64,000 bases of DNA from Smallanthus sonchifolius (Eukaryota; Streptophyta; Magnoliopsida; Asterales; Asteraceae), in the NCBI GenBank assembly GCA_023525975.1, contig CM042032.1, forward strand, positions 68,966,260-69,030,259, in the 5' to 3' direction. The notes beneath the pieces are model-generated. The model saw only the letters and a program-made list of their open reading frames with translations. It was not told the DNA's origin and made no database searches. Shown one piece after another: positions 11,869 through 23,141 of this stretch. Both the position numbers and the translations under genes were made by a program. Numbering within the stretch: position 1 is the first letter of the stretch; each line of letters opens with the position of its first letter.

Positions 11869-13329
11869 TTAGCTAGTTGAGGCGACTGAATCAGCAAAGA
11901 GGTGAGGGACTTGAGCTTCATTTGGTCCTCACGTTCCCAAGTAAATTCAGGTCCACGCTTAGATTCCCAATGCACTTTGACAATAGGGATACGGCTTCGC
12001 TTGAGTTGCTTGATCTCGCGACCCATGATCTCCACTGGTCTCTCCACGAAGTGCATCGTTTCGTCAATGCGCACATCGTCAAGAGGTATATGGAGATTCT
12101 CATCAGCAAGACATTGCTTTAGATTGGACACATGAAACGTAGGATGAACATTGCCAAGTGATGGCGGTAGCTCGAGTTTGTAAGCCACCTTCCTAATCCT
12201 TTCAAGGATCTTGAATGGGCCCACATAACGAGGTGTTAGCTTGCCTTTCTTCCCAAAACGGATCACACCCTTCCACGGAGACACCTTTAGAAGGACAAGG
12301 TTACCGACTTGGAATTCCAAGGGTTTTCGTCGTTCGTCAGCATAACTCTTTTGCCGACTCCTCGCTACTCGAATGTTGTCACAGATTTGAATGATCTTAT
12401 CGGATGTTTCTTGGAAAAGCTCGGGACCGGTGATTTGTGCTTCACCAATCTCATTCCAACAGATAGGAGAACGACATTTACGACCATATAAAGCTTCAAA
12501 TGGGGCCATATTAATACTTGTGTGGTAGCTATTGTTGTAAGAGAATTCAATTAGGGATAGATGTGGATCCCAATTGCCACCAAAATCAATTACACAAGCT
12601 CTAAGCATGTCCTCAAGAGTTTGGATTGTACGCTCGGTCTGACCATCAGTTTGGGGGTGGTAAGCCGTGCTTAAATCCAATCGTGTACCAAGAGCAGTTT
12701 GGAGAGATTGCCAGAACCGGGAGGTGAATTGAGCATCTCTATCGGAGATTATGTTTAAGGGAACACCGTGACGGCTCACAATTTCGTCAATGTAAATTTG
12801 GGCCAATTTCCTAACCCGATAGTCTTCACGGATAGGTAAGAAATGAGCAGATTTGGTGAGGCGGTCAATGATCACCCAAATGCTATCATAACTACTTGAG
12901 GTGCGAGGGAGTTTGGTAGAAATCCATAGCTAAGTTCTCCCATTTCCACACGGGAATTTTCGGCTGTTCAAGTAACCCGGAAGGACGTTGATGTTCGGCT
13001 TTGACTTTGGAGCAAGTTAGACATTTGTCAACATAGAGAGCAATGTCTTTCTTCATACCGGGCCACCAATATTGTTGGCAAAGGTCTTGGTACATTTTAT
13101 CCACACTAGGATGGATAGAATAACGAGTCTTGTAGGCCTCGTTCATGAGAAGTGTACGGATATCATCGCGATCGGGAACCCAAATACGGTTCAAGTAATG
13201 AAGTAAGCCATTGGGTTTTGATTCAAGCTGAAGTTCAACACCACACGACATTTCCTCGTACATATTACCCTCGGCGACCGAGACGTGTTGAGCTTCTAAG
13301 ATGCGATTTTGAATGTCGGTTTGAATTTG
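11869..13329 (-). pseudogene. Tekay integrase and chromodomain (broken)
   Basis: The zinc finger (HPSVDKMYQDL ... CLTCSKVKAEHQ, about 13100-13010) leads into the catalytic core with NLAMDF and IIDRLTKSAHFLP. A frameshift at about 12926 separates these two. The D-D-E core continues with SDRDAQFTS and EFSYNNSYH. GPFKILERI and HPTFHVSNLK lead to a chromodomain-like tail (ERPVEIMGREIK, VHWESKRGPEFTWE) near 12030-11890. A further one-base shift near 11907 displaces the natural C-terminus, whose stop in the other frame is at 11869-11871. The chromodomain normally steers integration toward heterochromatin. Confidence 0.9.
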
Positions 13330-15200
13330 GATACAATGGAGCATGACATGGTCCTTTCGACTCAAAGCGTCGGCTACAACATTCGCCTTGCCGGGATGGT
13401 AACGAATCTCGCAGTCATAGTCGTTAAGGAGTTCAACCCAACGTCGTTGCCTCATGTTGAGTTCTTTTTGGTTGAAGATGTGTTGGAGACTCTTGTGGTC
13501 GGTGAACACCACACATTTTGTGCCATAGAGGTAATGTCTCCAAATCTTCAATGCGAATACAACCGCACCCAACTCGAGGTCGTGCGTCGTATAATTCTTC
13601 TCATGGATCTTAAGTTGTCTTGATGCATAAGCGATTACTTTACCTCATTGCATGAGGACACAACCGAGACCTTGGTTGGAAGCATCACAGTAGACAACTA
13701 AATCATCATTCCCATCAGGGAGAGTCAAAATAGGAGCATCGCACAACTTTTGCTTGAGAGTTTGGAAAGCTTCTTCTTGCTTTGGTCCCCATTCATAAGT
13801 TTTACCCTTATGGGTCAAAGCGGTGAGAGGAACAGCAGTCTTAGAGAAATTTGAAATGAAACGACGATAATATCCCGCAAGCCCAAGAAATGAACGAACT
13901 TCGGTGGGGGTCTTCGGGGCATTCCAATTCTTAACAGCTTTGATCTTAGCAGGGTCAACATGAATTCCTTTTTCGTTGACGATATGACCTAGGAATTGAA
14001 CCTCCTTTAGCCAAAATTCACATTTGGAGAACTTAGCATATAGTTGCTCTTTTCTCAAGAGGTCAAAACCAATCTAAGGTGTTGTTCATGATCGGATTTA
14101 GTCTTGGAGTAGATTAAGATATCATCAATGAAGACGATCACGAATTTGTCGAGGTATGGTTTGCACACACGATTCATGAGGTCCATGAAAACTGCGGGTG
14201 CATTGGTTAGCCCAAAAGGCATGACCATGAACTCATAGTGACCATACCTTGTTCGGAAGGCAGTCTTTGGAATATCTTCCTCTTGTACACGGAGTTGGTG
14301 ATAACTAGATCGAAGATCAATCTTCGAGAAACAAGTAGAGCCTTGAAGTTGATCAAAGAGATCATCAATTCTAGGCAATGGATAACGGTTCTTGATGGTA
14401 AGCTTGTTGAGTTAGCCGTAGTCAATACACATGCGGAATGATCCATCCTTCTTCTTGACGAATAAGACAGGTGCACCCCACGGTGAATGACTTGGACGGA
14501 TGAAGCCCTTGTCGGAGAGTTCTTGGAGTTGGCTTGCAAGTTCTTGCATTTCAGAAGGTGCAAGACGATATGGAGCTCTAGCCACTGGGTTAGCTTCGGG
14601 TACAAGGTCAATGCGAAATTCTACTTGCCGAACGGGTGGAAGACCGGATAAGTCTTCGGGGAATACTTCGGGAAAGTCCCGGATGATGGGGATGTCTTGA
14701 ATATTCTTCTCTTTTACATCCTTTTGAACAATACGAGCTAAGAAGGCCACGTACTTCTTTCGTAAGTACTTTTGAGCAGTAGTGCATGACATTAATCTGA
14801 GTCCTTTGTAGGGTTTTTCACCAAAGACTCTCAACGTTTCCCCCGACGGAAGGGGTATTCGGATGCACTTCTCGAAACATATGACTTCGGCATGGTGATT
14901 TGACAGTCAATCCATGCCTATGATGATATCAAAACTTCCTAGCGGCATTGGCACGAGGTTGATTGGAAATGTATGATCATTAAGTTCTAGAGAACAGTCG
15001 TGGATAATGGAGTCTATTGTAAGGGAGTCACCATTTGCTACTTCGACGGTGAAGGTTTTCTCCAATTTAGACCGTGTTTTTGCATGTAAGGGTTCAAAGT
15101 TAAGTGACACGAAACTTTTATCTGCACCGGTATCAAATAAAATGGAGGCATATTGACTATTGACAAGGAACGTACCGTTGACCACATCATTGTTGGCTTG
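13330..15200 (-). pseudogene. Tekay protease, reverse transcriptase and RNase H (broken)
   Basis: The protease motif ILFDTGADKSF is at about 15113-15140. The RT has PYRLAPSEM, PWGAPVLFVKKKDGS, MPFGLTNAPAVFMDLMN and the catalytic FIDDILIYS (FIDD at 14121-14132). RNase H starts at VYCDAS (about 13680) and continues through TDHKSL, ending with ADALSRK (about 13350). Lesions seen: TGA after IIIGMD (about 14907), TAA in the RT IDY motif (about 14412), a one-base shift at about 14055, and TGA at 13645-13647 within RNase H. Confidence 0.9.
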
Positions 15201-16382
15201 AGCTTCATTGACGTTGATGTTGAAAGCACGCCCACGAGCTCCGCCTTGTCTAGCATTGATAAACTTCGGGCACTGGTCACGGAAGTGGTTTGGGTTGCTA
15301 CATGCATAACAAGCACGTCCATTTGCTATGGCGGGAACACCTCGATTAGTCACTTGTTGATTGGTTCGGGTTGGTGGGTTGACTTGGCCTGCAAGTGCTT
15401 TGGCTCTACAAACATTGACCGTATGGCCATACTTCCCACAGTGAGTGCAAAGGCGACAAGGAATGGTTTGGGGATGGTGATAATTGCATGTGGCACAGAG
15501 TGGGTAGGTCCCCACATATGGCTTCTTGACTGGTGCTTGAGCCATGAGAGCAACTTGGTTAACAGGCATAGCAGGAGTGACCACAGCAAAATTTCTAGCC
15601 TTTCATTTTTTATTATTGTGGTAGGGTTCAGTTCTGGCTTCTTTGATGTGTACGGGAGGGGTTGTGGTGTCGGGAGCATTCTTGGTGCCTTTTCTAGTCA
15701 GGGTACCTGCTTTCACATGGTTGTCGGTCAAGGTAGCAGATAATCGGATAGCATCTTCGAGTGTTGCGGGATTTCTCCCTAATATAGTATCCTGAATCTG
15801 CCTAGGTAGTCCACCGATGTACTTTTCAATGCAACGGGATAAGGGTGTGACCATATGGGGCACAAGGAGACTCAGTTCGTGAAACTGGGTTGTATAATCC
15901 AGACTTTCACCATTGTCTTGAGTAAGATCCCAAAACTCAGCTTCCAGCTTCCTCACTTCATTCCGAGGACAGAAATCTTTGTTTATTAGTCTCTTAACCT
16001 CATCCCATGGTAAGGCCATGGTTGCCTCTACACCTCTGGTTCTCTTTTCCCCATTCCACCATGTGAGTGCCCATTTTTGGAAGACACTTGTGGCATGACG
16101 GACACGAAGGTCATCGGGGCAGTCACTATTGAGGAAGGTGCCCTCAATACTTTCGAACCATTGAAGGAGTCCCGTAGCTCCTTCGGTACCATAGAACTTG
16201 AGAGGGTTACACGAATTGAAGTGCTTGAAGGTACCTTGCGGTGGGTTGGCACCACCACCACCATTAGTTCCATGGTTACCGTTTGTGGCACCATTAACTT
16301 GAGTGAGTTGAGTTACAAGTTGTGCAAGGATAGCAACAATATCAGTGTTGTTGTTGGCCACAGTAGCACGACGGGGAGGCAT
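15201..16382 (-). pseudogene. Tekay gag (one stop)
   Basis: I take the start at MPPRRAT (16382) rather than five codons upstream, as this is the usual gag start of the clade. The retrotransposon gag domain shows NPLKFYGTEGATGLLQWFE, WWNGEKRT and CPRNEVRKLEAEF. An in-frame TGA lies at 15603-15605. Downstream in the same frame are two zinc knuckles, CTHCGKYGHTVNVC (about 15408-15449) and CYACSNPNHFRDQC (15270-15311). Only the single stop separates the two halves. Confidence 0.9.
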
Positions 16383-16949
16383 TCTACAGATTTGCACAAC
16401 ACAAGAAGAGATGTAAGAACTTATGAAGGTTGATTGAATTTAAAAGATAAGATAACAAATAAAATAGTAAATCATAGTTTGGATTGTACTCAAATAGTGA
16501 TATAATCACTTGAATACTGTGACACATTAAGGTTAATTAAACTCATATAATTTTTCAAGGAGACATGATTTAGCCTATAAGTAAACACTCATCCCGGGAA
16601 TTCCCAGTAAAGCATACGGGTCCCTAGGTTGATTGGGATTTATACGAAATGCTTTCCTAGACAGAAAACCCAGAATACAGGTGTCACCCTTCCAGATTGC
16701 ACGTGTCCTCAAATAATTAACAAAGTTTAAAAGCCTTAACGAGGAAATAAAGAAGTTTTTATAGATTTAACTCCATGAAGTTTCCACATGCTATGATGAT
16801 AATGATAAAGAAGTAGGCAAGAAGGTTATGAGGTTTAGGGTAAGGGTAGGGATATTGTTTTATTTAATTTATTATTTAGGTATAGTCTAGTAAGTCATGA
16901 ACTTTAACAAATAAGGTACCATAATGAAATAAATATTCTGATACCAATC
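16383..16949 (-). other. Tekay 5' leader and primer binding site
   Basis: Non-coding stretch between the 5' LTR and gag. The minus strand directly inside the LTR reads ATTGGTATCAGAATA, the initiator-Met primer site. The remainder is AT-rich leader without recognisable frame. Confidence 0.7.
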
Positions 16950-17870
16950 TGTCACACCCCAACCGACGGCGAAAACGTCGGGGCGGGACATGTAGACTGT
17001 TCATGAGCACAAGGTTCGCTAGATTTCAATATTTAATCATCAATTTCATTTCAAACAATTCCAACACAAATAGCAAAATTCAACAAGTACATAAAAGAAA
17101 ATACAAATTGTTCTTTGAATTTAAATTAACTAAGTCCAAACTTAAGTGTAGCATGTCCTGATCAAACTCACACATTAGCACCTGAAACATGAATAAAATA
17201 AGGTCAACTAAAAAGTTGGTGAACATACATAGGTTTGTACATAGATAGTGTATAAATATGAATAAACAAATCCTTACATGTCATGATAAATAAGACATTT
17301 ATGGGGAGCAGCTATTGTGTAACTAAAGTATAATCAAACCTTTGTAACTAGCATGCAAATTGTGTTGTCGGTAACAATCACCCCAATCTGGGTGGGTTTG
17401 TCAGACTCAATAGATCTATCATTGTTAACCGTCGCCTTAAATAGTTAATGATTGCACATAATTTGCACACAAAAGTTAACACACCTAGCACTCAAACATA
17501 AAGCTCAAATTTGCACACATGAATGTAAATAGGATTTGTGTTTGTGTAGTTTGTGTAAGTGTAAGCTATTGTTTGTATAAAATTCATTAATCACGCCAAA
17601 AGTGTAAAGGAGAAAAAAGGGCTATGTAATACTCACATGATTCAAGGGTGTAGCTAGCACGCAAGACTAGGTAGCAAAACGATCCTTGTAACGCACCACG
17701 TTAACCTAGTGTGTAATGTATATTGAGTTAATAGCGTGTACAAAAGTCTATGTCTAAGTCTAGGGTTCAACAGGTTTTGATGTATGTGGATTTGTACAAA
17801 AAAAGTTTGTGTTATTCCCTATAACGGCATGCTATGCTTGTATAAGAATTTAATGTATGATATGAGTTCA

Positions 17871-17909
<39 letters not shown>

Positions 17910-19953
17910 TAATAGTCATTGATTTAGGGTTGAATTTAAATAAATAAAATAAAGAAATAATTTTATTTATTTATTTATGAAAAATATGCTTAAAATATAT
18001 AAAAATGTAAATGTATATTTATATTTAAAAAAAGAAATTTTGTTTGTGTAGATAGGGTTAAATTCAAATAAATAAAATAAACAAATAATTTTATTTATTT
18101 ATATGTGAAAAATATGTTAAAATATATAGAATGTAAATATATATATTTATATTTAGAAAAAGAAATTTTGTTTTTGTAGATAGGGTTTAATTTAAATAAA
18201 TAAAATAAATAAATAATTTTATTTATTTATTTGTGAAAAGTATGTTAAAATTTAAAGAATGTAAATATATATTTATATTTGGAAAAAGAAATTTTTATTT
18301 GTGTATTATAATAAAAATAAATACTAGTTTGCTTTAAATGAGTTAATAGATTATAAACTTTTATAAAATTGATTGCTTTTATTTAGAAATTAATTTTAAA
18401 TATTTAAAGTTTTTGTTTTAAAAGTTTAATGTGCAAATTTAACAATTTAATTTGGATTAAATCTGAATTTATATTGAAATTTAATAATTCTGGTTTTATT
18501 CTGTTATAAATATCTCAAGGTTTATAAAAATATTTTTTACAAAAATTTTGGAGTTTAGAAAATTGTTTTAAAAATATAAACAAGCCACCCGGTTCGAACC
18601 CGGGTGGTTCTTGTTAGTGTAGTTCGCTTGTACCGCTGGCCCAGTGGAGTTATTCGTAAACAAGTCCAGTTCGGTTGGCTATTAACACGTAAAGAAAAGG
18701 AAACCGGGTTTGATGTTCAGGGCATGTGCAAAAGGTCAGCCGGATGTGCGGCTATGGGTTTCGAACCCATGCCATCTAGCCCGGCGGTGCAGTGGCTTAC
18801 CGGCTGGGCTAGATGGTTTCGCTGATAAATAATGGGATCTAAAATTTTAAATGTGTTAAATGGATCAAAATAATTTTTCCAATTTCAAATCGTTTGCGCG
18901 GCTCAAGAACCTTAATAGCAATCGAGCCCGATACAACCTATTGATACGATTTGATAAGGGGCTAATGATACGCATTCAGAAACGATTCTAATGGCATAGA
19001 GCTTACCAGGTTTGGGTGAGTATCGAGTGAGAACAACTACTACGAAAACCCGGCTGCTCGTGGTGCTCGACAGAGTCCTAGAGTTGTAATGCAGATCGAT
19101 TTAGGGTTGAGGGAGTTTGTAAGGGTCTGTGCGATGGTGAGAGGGTGGTTTACCTGGATTGGTTTCATCCCAATTACACGATTTGATTTGATTATGCCAC
19201 TGACAGCTGTTGACGACTTCACAAATCAAATTCAATGTTTTAATACGGAATTGGGTCGGGAATTCAGCTTGGATACATGGAGGATTAGTCTGCGAATGGA
19301 ATCCGGGATTGAACGCATTAAATTTCATAATTTTGGTAATGATTTTTAGTTTGGTTTGACTCTGAGGAGTCAAACTTGTTTCGAATTTGTAATTACCGCC
19401 CAAGGATTGATTTGAGATGCTCATTGGGTCTGATAGAGGTTGATACGAGATCATAATGTTATGGACTGCCCATTATAACCGATTTGGGTTGATCAAGATG
19501 TCGATTTGAGGGTGAAGCAGGACTGTTTGACTTTCTGAAAGTCAAACATGGCAATTTGAGGTTTAAAAGGTTCAATTTTTAAGGGGGGGGGGGGGGGGTT
19601 AAAGACTAAATTTTAAATTGAAGTTTTGTAATAAAATAGTTTTTATAAAACTTGAAATCAAAACTATTATTTATTTTATCTTGAACTATTTATATAGGAA
19701 GTTCCATTTTTATAATATTATGAATTAAAGAAGAATTTAATTTATTTGATACCAATGGTTATCTTTATATCTATATATATATATATATATATATATGTAT
19801 TTATAATTGTATACCCGTGTAAAACCCGTGAATTTGTATTGTGATCTAGGGTTTGATTGTTGGTATGAATAGAATAAACTAGTGTACTAGATTTTGGAAT
19901 TAAATGCGTTACATTGAATTGGAGCTAAAGATAATAAAATCAGAAATGTTACA
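16950..19953 (-). repeat. 5' LTR of the Tekay element (about 3004 bp)
   Basis: Same structure as the copy at 8864-11834, with longer (TA)n runs (about 17873-17905 and 19772-19796). It carries the same two tRNA-like modules: B-box-like GGTTCGAACC at 18591-18600 with A-box-like at 18633-18643, and B-box-like at 18756-18768 with TAGCCCAGCCGG (minus strand) at 18800-18811. The 11-bp inverted repeat is intact at 18772-18782 / 18806-18816. The second B-box here keeps TTTCGAA where the other LTR has TTTTGAA, a probable CpG decay in that copy. Confidence 0.9.
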
Positions 19954-19958
19954 ATAGG

Positions 19959-20640
19959 TACGTATTTGTTTTGATAGACGAATTCTCACGATATATGTGG
20001 ACTTTTTTATTGAAGGAAAAAGGCGAGGCGTTCAATTGTTTCAAAAGGTTTAAAGCCTTAATCGAGACGGAAGCATGCTTACCTATGAAAACTCTCCGAA
20101 CCGATAGGGGAGGAGAGTTCACTTCACATGATTTTCATCGGTTCTATGATGAAAGTCGTTGCTGGACATCTTACCGCCCCGTACACGCCTCAACAGAATG
20201 GCGTAGTCGAAAGACGAAACCAAACTTTAATGGGAATGGTACGGAGTATTTTGAAGGCAATGTAGGTTCCTAATTATATGTGGGGCGAGGCAGTCCGACA
20301 TTCTACCTATTTGATTAATCGGGTTCCCACCCGAGCTCTGATCGAACAAACACCCTATGAACGGTTCATGAAAAAGAAGCCAAATATTGAACACGTGAAG
20401 ATATTTGGGTGTATGGCATATGCTAAAGTGCCTAGTATCAATCTAAAGAAACTGGACGATAGATCAAGAGCACTCGTTTATCTTGGGTCCGAGACGGGTT
20501 CAAAGGCATACCGTTTTTTCAATCCAAACACTCGGACTATAATCATTAGTCGGGACGTAGCGTTTAACAAGAATAAAGGATGGAATTGGGCAAAGAAAGT
20601 GGAGACAAACGATTTTGAGCCGGGCATGTTTTCTATGGTT
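19959..20640 (+). pseudogene. Copia integrase, 3' part (broken)
   Basis: It continues the integrase cut at 8863. The catalytic region shows FVLIDEFSRYMWTFLLKEKGE, then KTLRTDRGGEFTS. A frameshift at about 20150-20180 is required to read the third catalytic segment (QQNGVVERRN). A TAG falls at about 20268. The C-terminal part shows MWGEAVRHSTYLINRVPTRAL and KIFGCMAYAKVP. Confidence 0.85.
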
Positions 20641-22502
20641 TGGGGGGTGTGATCGATAATGGGATTGGTCCAATTGAACCCACCTTAGACGAGTCATCCG
20701 AAAACAGCCCAAGTATCGATTGGTCCCACCCGGACCAGCCCGAAACCAGTGAGCCAGCCTCATCCAGTGACAGTGGGCTAAGCTTAGAAGCCCACTCGCA
20801 CACTCAGTCACCTGAAACATTCCCACAGCCCCAACCGAGTGATCAAGAGGCCCAAACGGGTCTAAGGAGATCCACTCGTGCATCGATATTGCCAAGAAGA
20901 CTTCAAGACGATTATATCTTGTTTTTTGAAAATGATTCTGAGATGCTCCTATTAGCATCTAACGGGGAGCCGACTACTTATCGGGAGGCTAAGATAGATA
21001 TGGAATGGGTTCGTGTCATGAATGTCGAGATCGAGTCGATAAAAAAAAATGACACGTGGAAGTTAGTTAAACTTCCAAAGGGAGCTAAGTGCATCTGGTT
21101 GAAGTGGGTATTCAAAATTAAACGCAATGCGGATGGAACGATAAACAAGTACAAAGCTCGGTTGGTTGCAAAGGGGTATGTGCAACAATCCAAGATTGAT
21201 TTTCATGATGTTTTCGCTCCGATAGCCCAGATAGAAACTGTTCGGCTCTTAATTGCATTAGCCGCATCAAATGGGTGGGAAATCCACCATATTGATGTAA
21301 AAACAACTTTCTTACACGGGGAATTGAAGGAAGTTGTGTTCGTATCACAACCTGAAGGATACGAAAAGAGAGGCGAGGAGGCAAAAGTCTACAAGTTGTC
21401 AAAGGCCCTGTACGGGTTAAGGCAGGCTCCACGAGCCTGGAACACCAAACTTGATCATATCCTAAAAGACATGAAATTCCAAAAATGCTCAAAGGAACAA
21501 TCAGTTTACCGAAAGATAGGCGGGAAACATTTTTTTGCATATAGCTGTGTACGTTGATGATTTATTTGTTACAAGTACAAGCACGAGTATAATTTCCGAC
21601 TTCAAGAAGGGTATGTCAACCAAGTTTGAAATGTCGGATCTCGGGAAGCTAACTTACTATCTCGGAATCAAAGTAACTCAACGAGAGGACGTGATAGTAA
21701 TCACTCAAGAAGGATATGCTAAACGAATCTTAAGGAAACCGGCATGCAAGGGTGAAACCCGACTCAAGTTCTGATGGATCACGGGGTGAAGTATTCGAAA
21801 GCCGAGAATGAAGCTGAGCTTGACGCAACCAAGTACAGAAAGGTGGTAGGTTTCTTACGGTATCTACTCCACACCCGACACGATATGGCATACTCCGTGG
21901 GCATAGTTAGACGTTACATGCAAACCCCACGTGAATCTCATGGTATGGCAATAAAACACCTAATGAGATATTTGAAGAGAATGACTAGTTACAGGATCAA
22001 GTACGAAAGAAATGGGTCGAGAGGACTTGTTTGGTATAGTGACATCAGTCACAATATAGATGAAAATGATGGAAGAAGCACCACCAGGCATGTTTTCTAC
22101 TATGGCTCATATCCGATTACATGGTGCTCACAAAAACAAATCACTGTTGCACTTTCCTCATGTGAAGCCGAGCAAGTCGTTTGGCTTCGAGAGTTGTTAA
22201 GCGAGTTAACCGAAGAACCATTGCAGAAGGTTGTGTTAAAAGTTGATAACACGTCCGCATTAGCCTTAGAGAAGAATCCGATCTTTCATAGTCGAACGAA
22301 ACATATAAAGTCCCGCTTCCATTATATCCGAGAACGTTACAATGAAGGCGAGATTGACGTTGAGCATATTAGTGAGACAGAGCAACGAGCTGATATCTTG
22401 ACTAAAGCCCTCACAAGAATCAAGTTCATAGAGATGCATGATCTACTTGGAGTTGAAGACCTCCCAAAATCCAACTTCGAAATTAAGGGGGTGATTGTTG
22501 AC
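20640..22502 (+). pseudogene. Copia reverse transcriptase and RNase H (broken)
   Basis: The RT begins with WKLVKLPKGAKCI and KYKARLVAKGYVQ. HHIDVKTTFLHGEL holds the first catalytic aspartate and ALYGLRQAPRAW follows. A frame change near 21535 precedes YVDD (21550-21561), and another at 21774 precedes RNase H. RNase H shows WYSDISHN, then SSCEAEQVVWLREL, which lacks about a dozen residues usual between the SSCEAE motif and WLREL, so an in-frame deletion is likely. The end, FEIKGVIVD, overlaps the polypurine tract and the first bases of the right LTR. Confidence 0.85.
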
Positions 22503-22776
22503 TAATTACCGAGTCGGGCCTCACGCATGTTGGCGTAGGGGCTGGCCCAAGGAGCTTAAAACAAGTTGGTTTTAGGTTTAAAGGGTCATTAGGGTTTTAG
22601 TTAACTTGTTGATCAAGTTGGGTTAACATTATAAATATACATTAACCAAGTTAAGGTTATGTATGAGAGTTATTGTATTATGGTTTTTGAGTTATATTTA
22701 TCTGATATAATAAAAGTAAGTTTAATCTTAATTGTGTGTTCTTTATTAATTATTGTTCTTATTGAACTTGAAAGAA

Positions 22777-23132
22777 ACCACCGAATATGAACTAGGTTTA
22801 AGGAGAGAGTGAATGATTGAGATAGAGATAGATAAATATAGAGAGAATTGAGGGTTATTCATGGAAGGGCGATACTCCACTAATACCCTTTATCTTATTT
22901 AGGTAGCCTCCCTAGTTTTATATTTAATTACTATTTACAATGAGCTTTTGCCATTAATAAGAAAATTAATATTACCGTTGAATCCTTCAAATTTTAACAA
23001 ATACAAAAGATCCAAACTTTATATAAAGCTATGCATTTTATATTATGAAACAATTTCATTGTATTAACAATACATATTTAGTTACAAAATAAATCCAAAC
23101 ATATATAAAAGATTTTAAATTTACTTGAATCG
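22777..23132. other. Unassigned, between Copia and MULE
   Basis: AT-rich sequence with GAGATAGAGATAGATA and GAGAGAATTGAG purine-rich stretches at 22800-22855. No open frame of note and no recognised element end apart from the TSD of the flanking insertions. Confidence 0.35.
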
Positions 23133-23141
23133 TTACAATAA

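Larger units (their letters stand above)
8864..19953 (-). mobile_element. Tekay-type chromovirus (Ty3/Gypsy) inserted in the Copia integrase
   Basis: LTRs 8864-11834 and 16950-19953 both begin TGTCACACCCC and end TGTTACA in plus-strand view. The target duplication ATAGG is at 8859-8863 and 19954-19958. Coding is on the minus strand, so the right-hand LTR is the 5' LTR. The initiator-Met primer site appears next to it (TTGGTATCAGA on the minus strand, about 16938-16948). The large LTR size, the chromodomain after integrase and the order gag-PR-RT-RNH-IN-CHR fit the Tekay/Del clade. The two LTRs are very alike (three differences in the first 290 bp by eye), yet coding is broken in at least seven places. 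Confidence 0.95.
6764..22771 (+). mobile_element. Ty1/Copia retrotransposon, interrupted by a Gypsy insertion
   Basis: LTRs 6764-7040 and 22496-22771 both start TGTTGACTAATTACCG. The target duplication AAGAA stands at 6759-6763 and 22772-22776. A primer-site-like GTATCAGAGCC follows the left LTR (about 7045) and a purine tract (AATTAAGGGGGTGA) precedes the right LTR. By eye the two LTRs differ at about 14 positions plus a one-base gap. Gag-pol runs left to right; the integrase region is split by the Gypsy element at 8864-19953. Without that insert the element would be about 4.9 kb, normal for Copia. The LTR has a TATAAATA box at about 6899. Confidence 0.95.
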
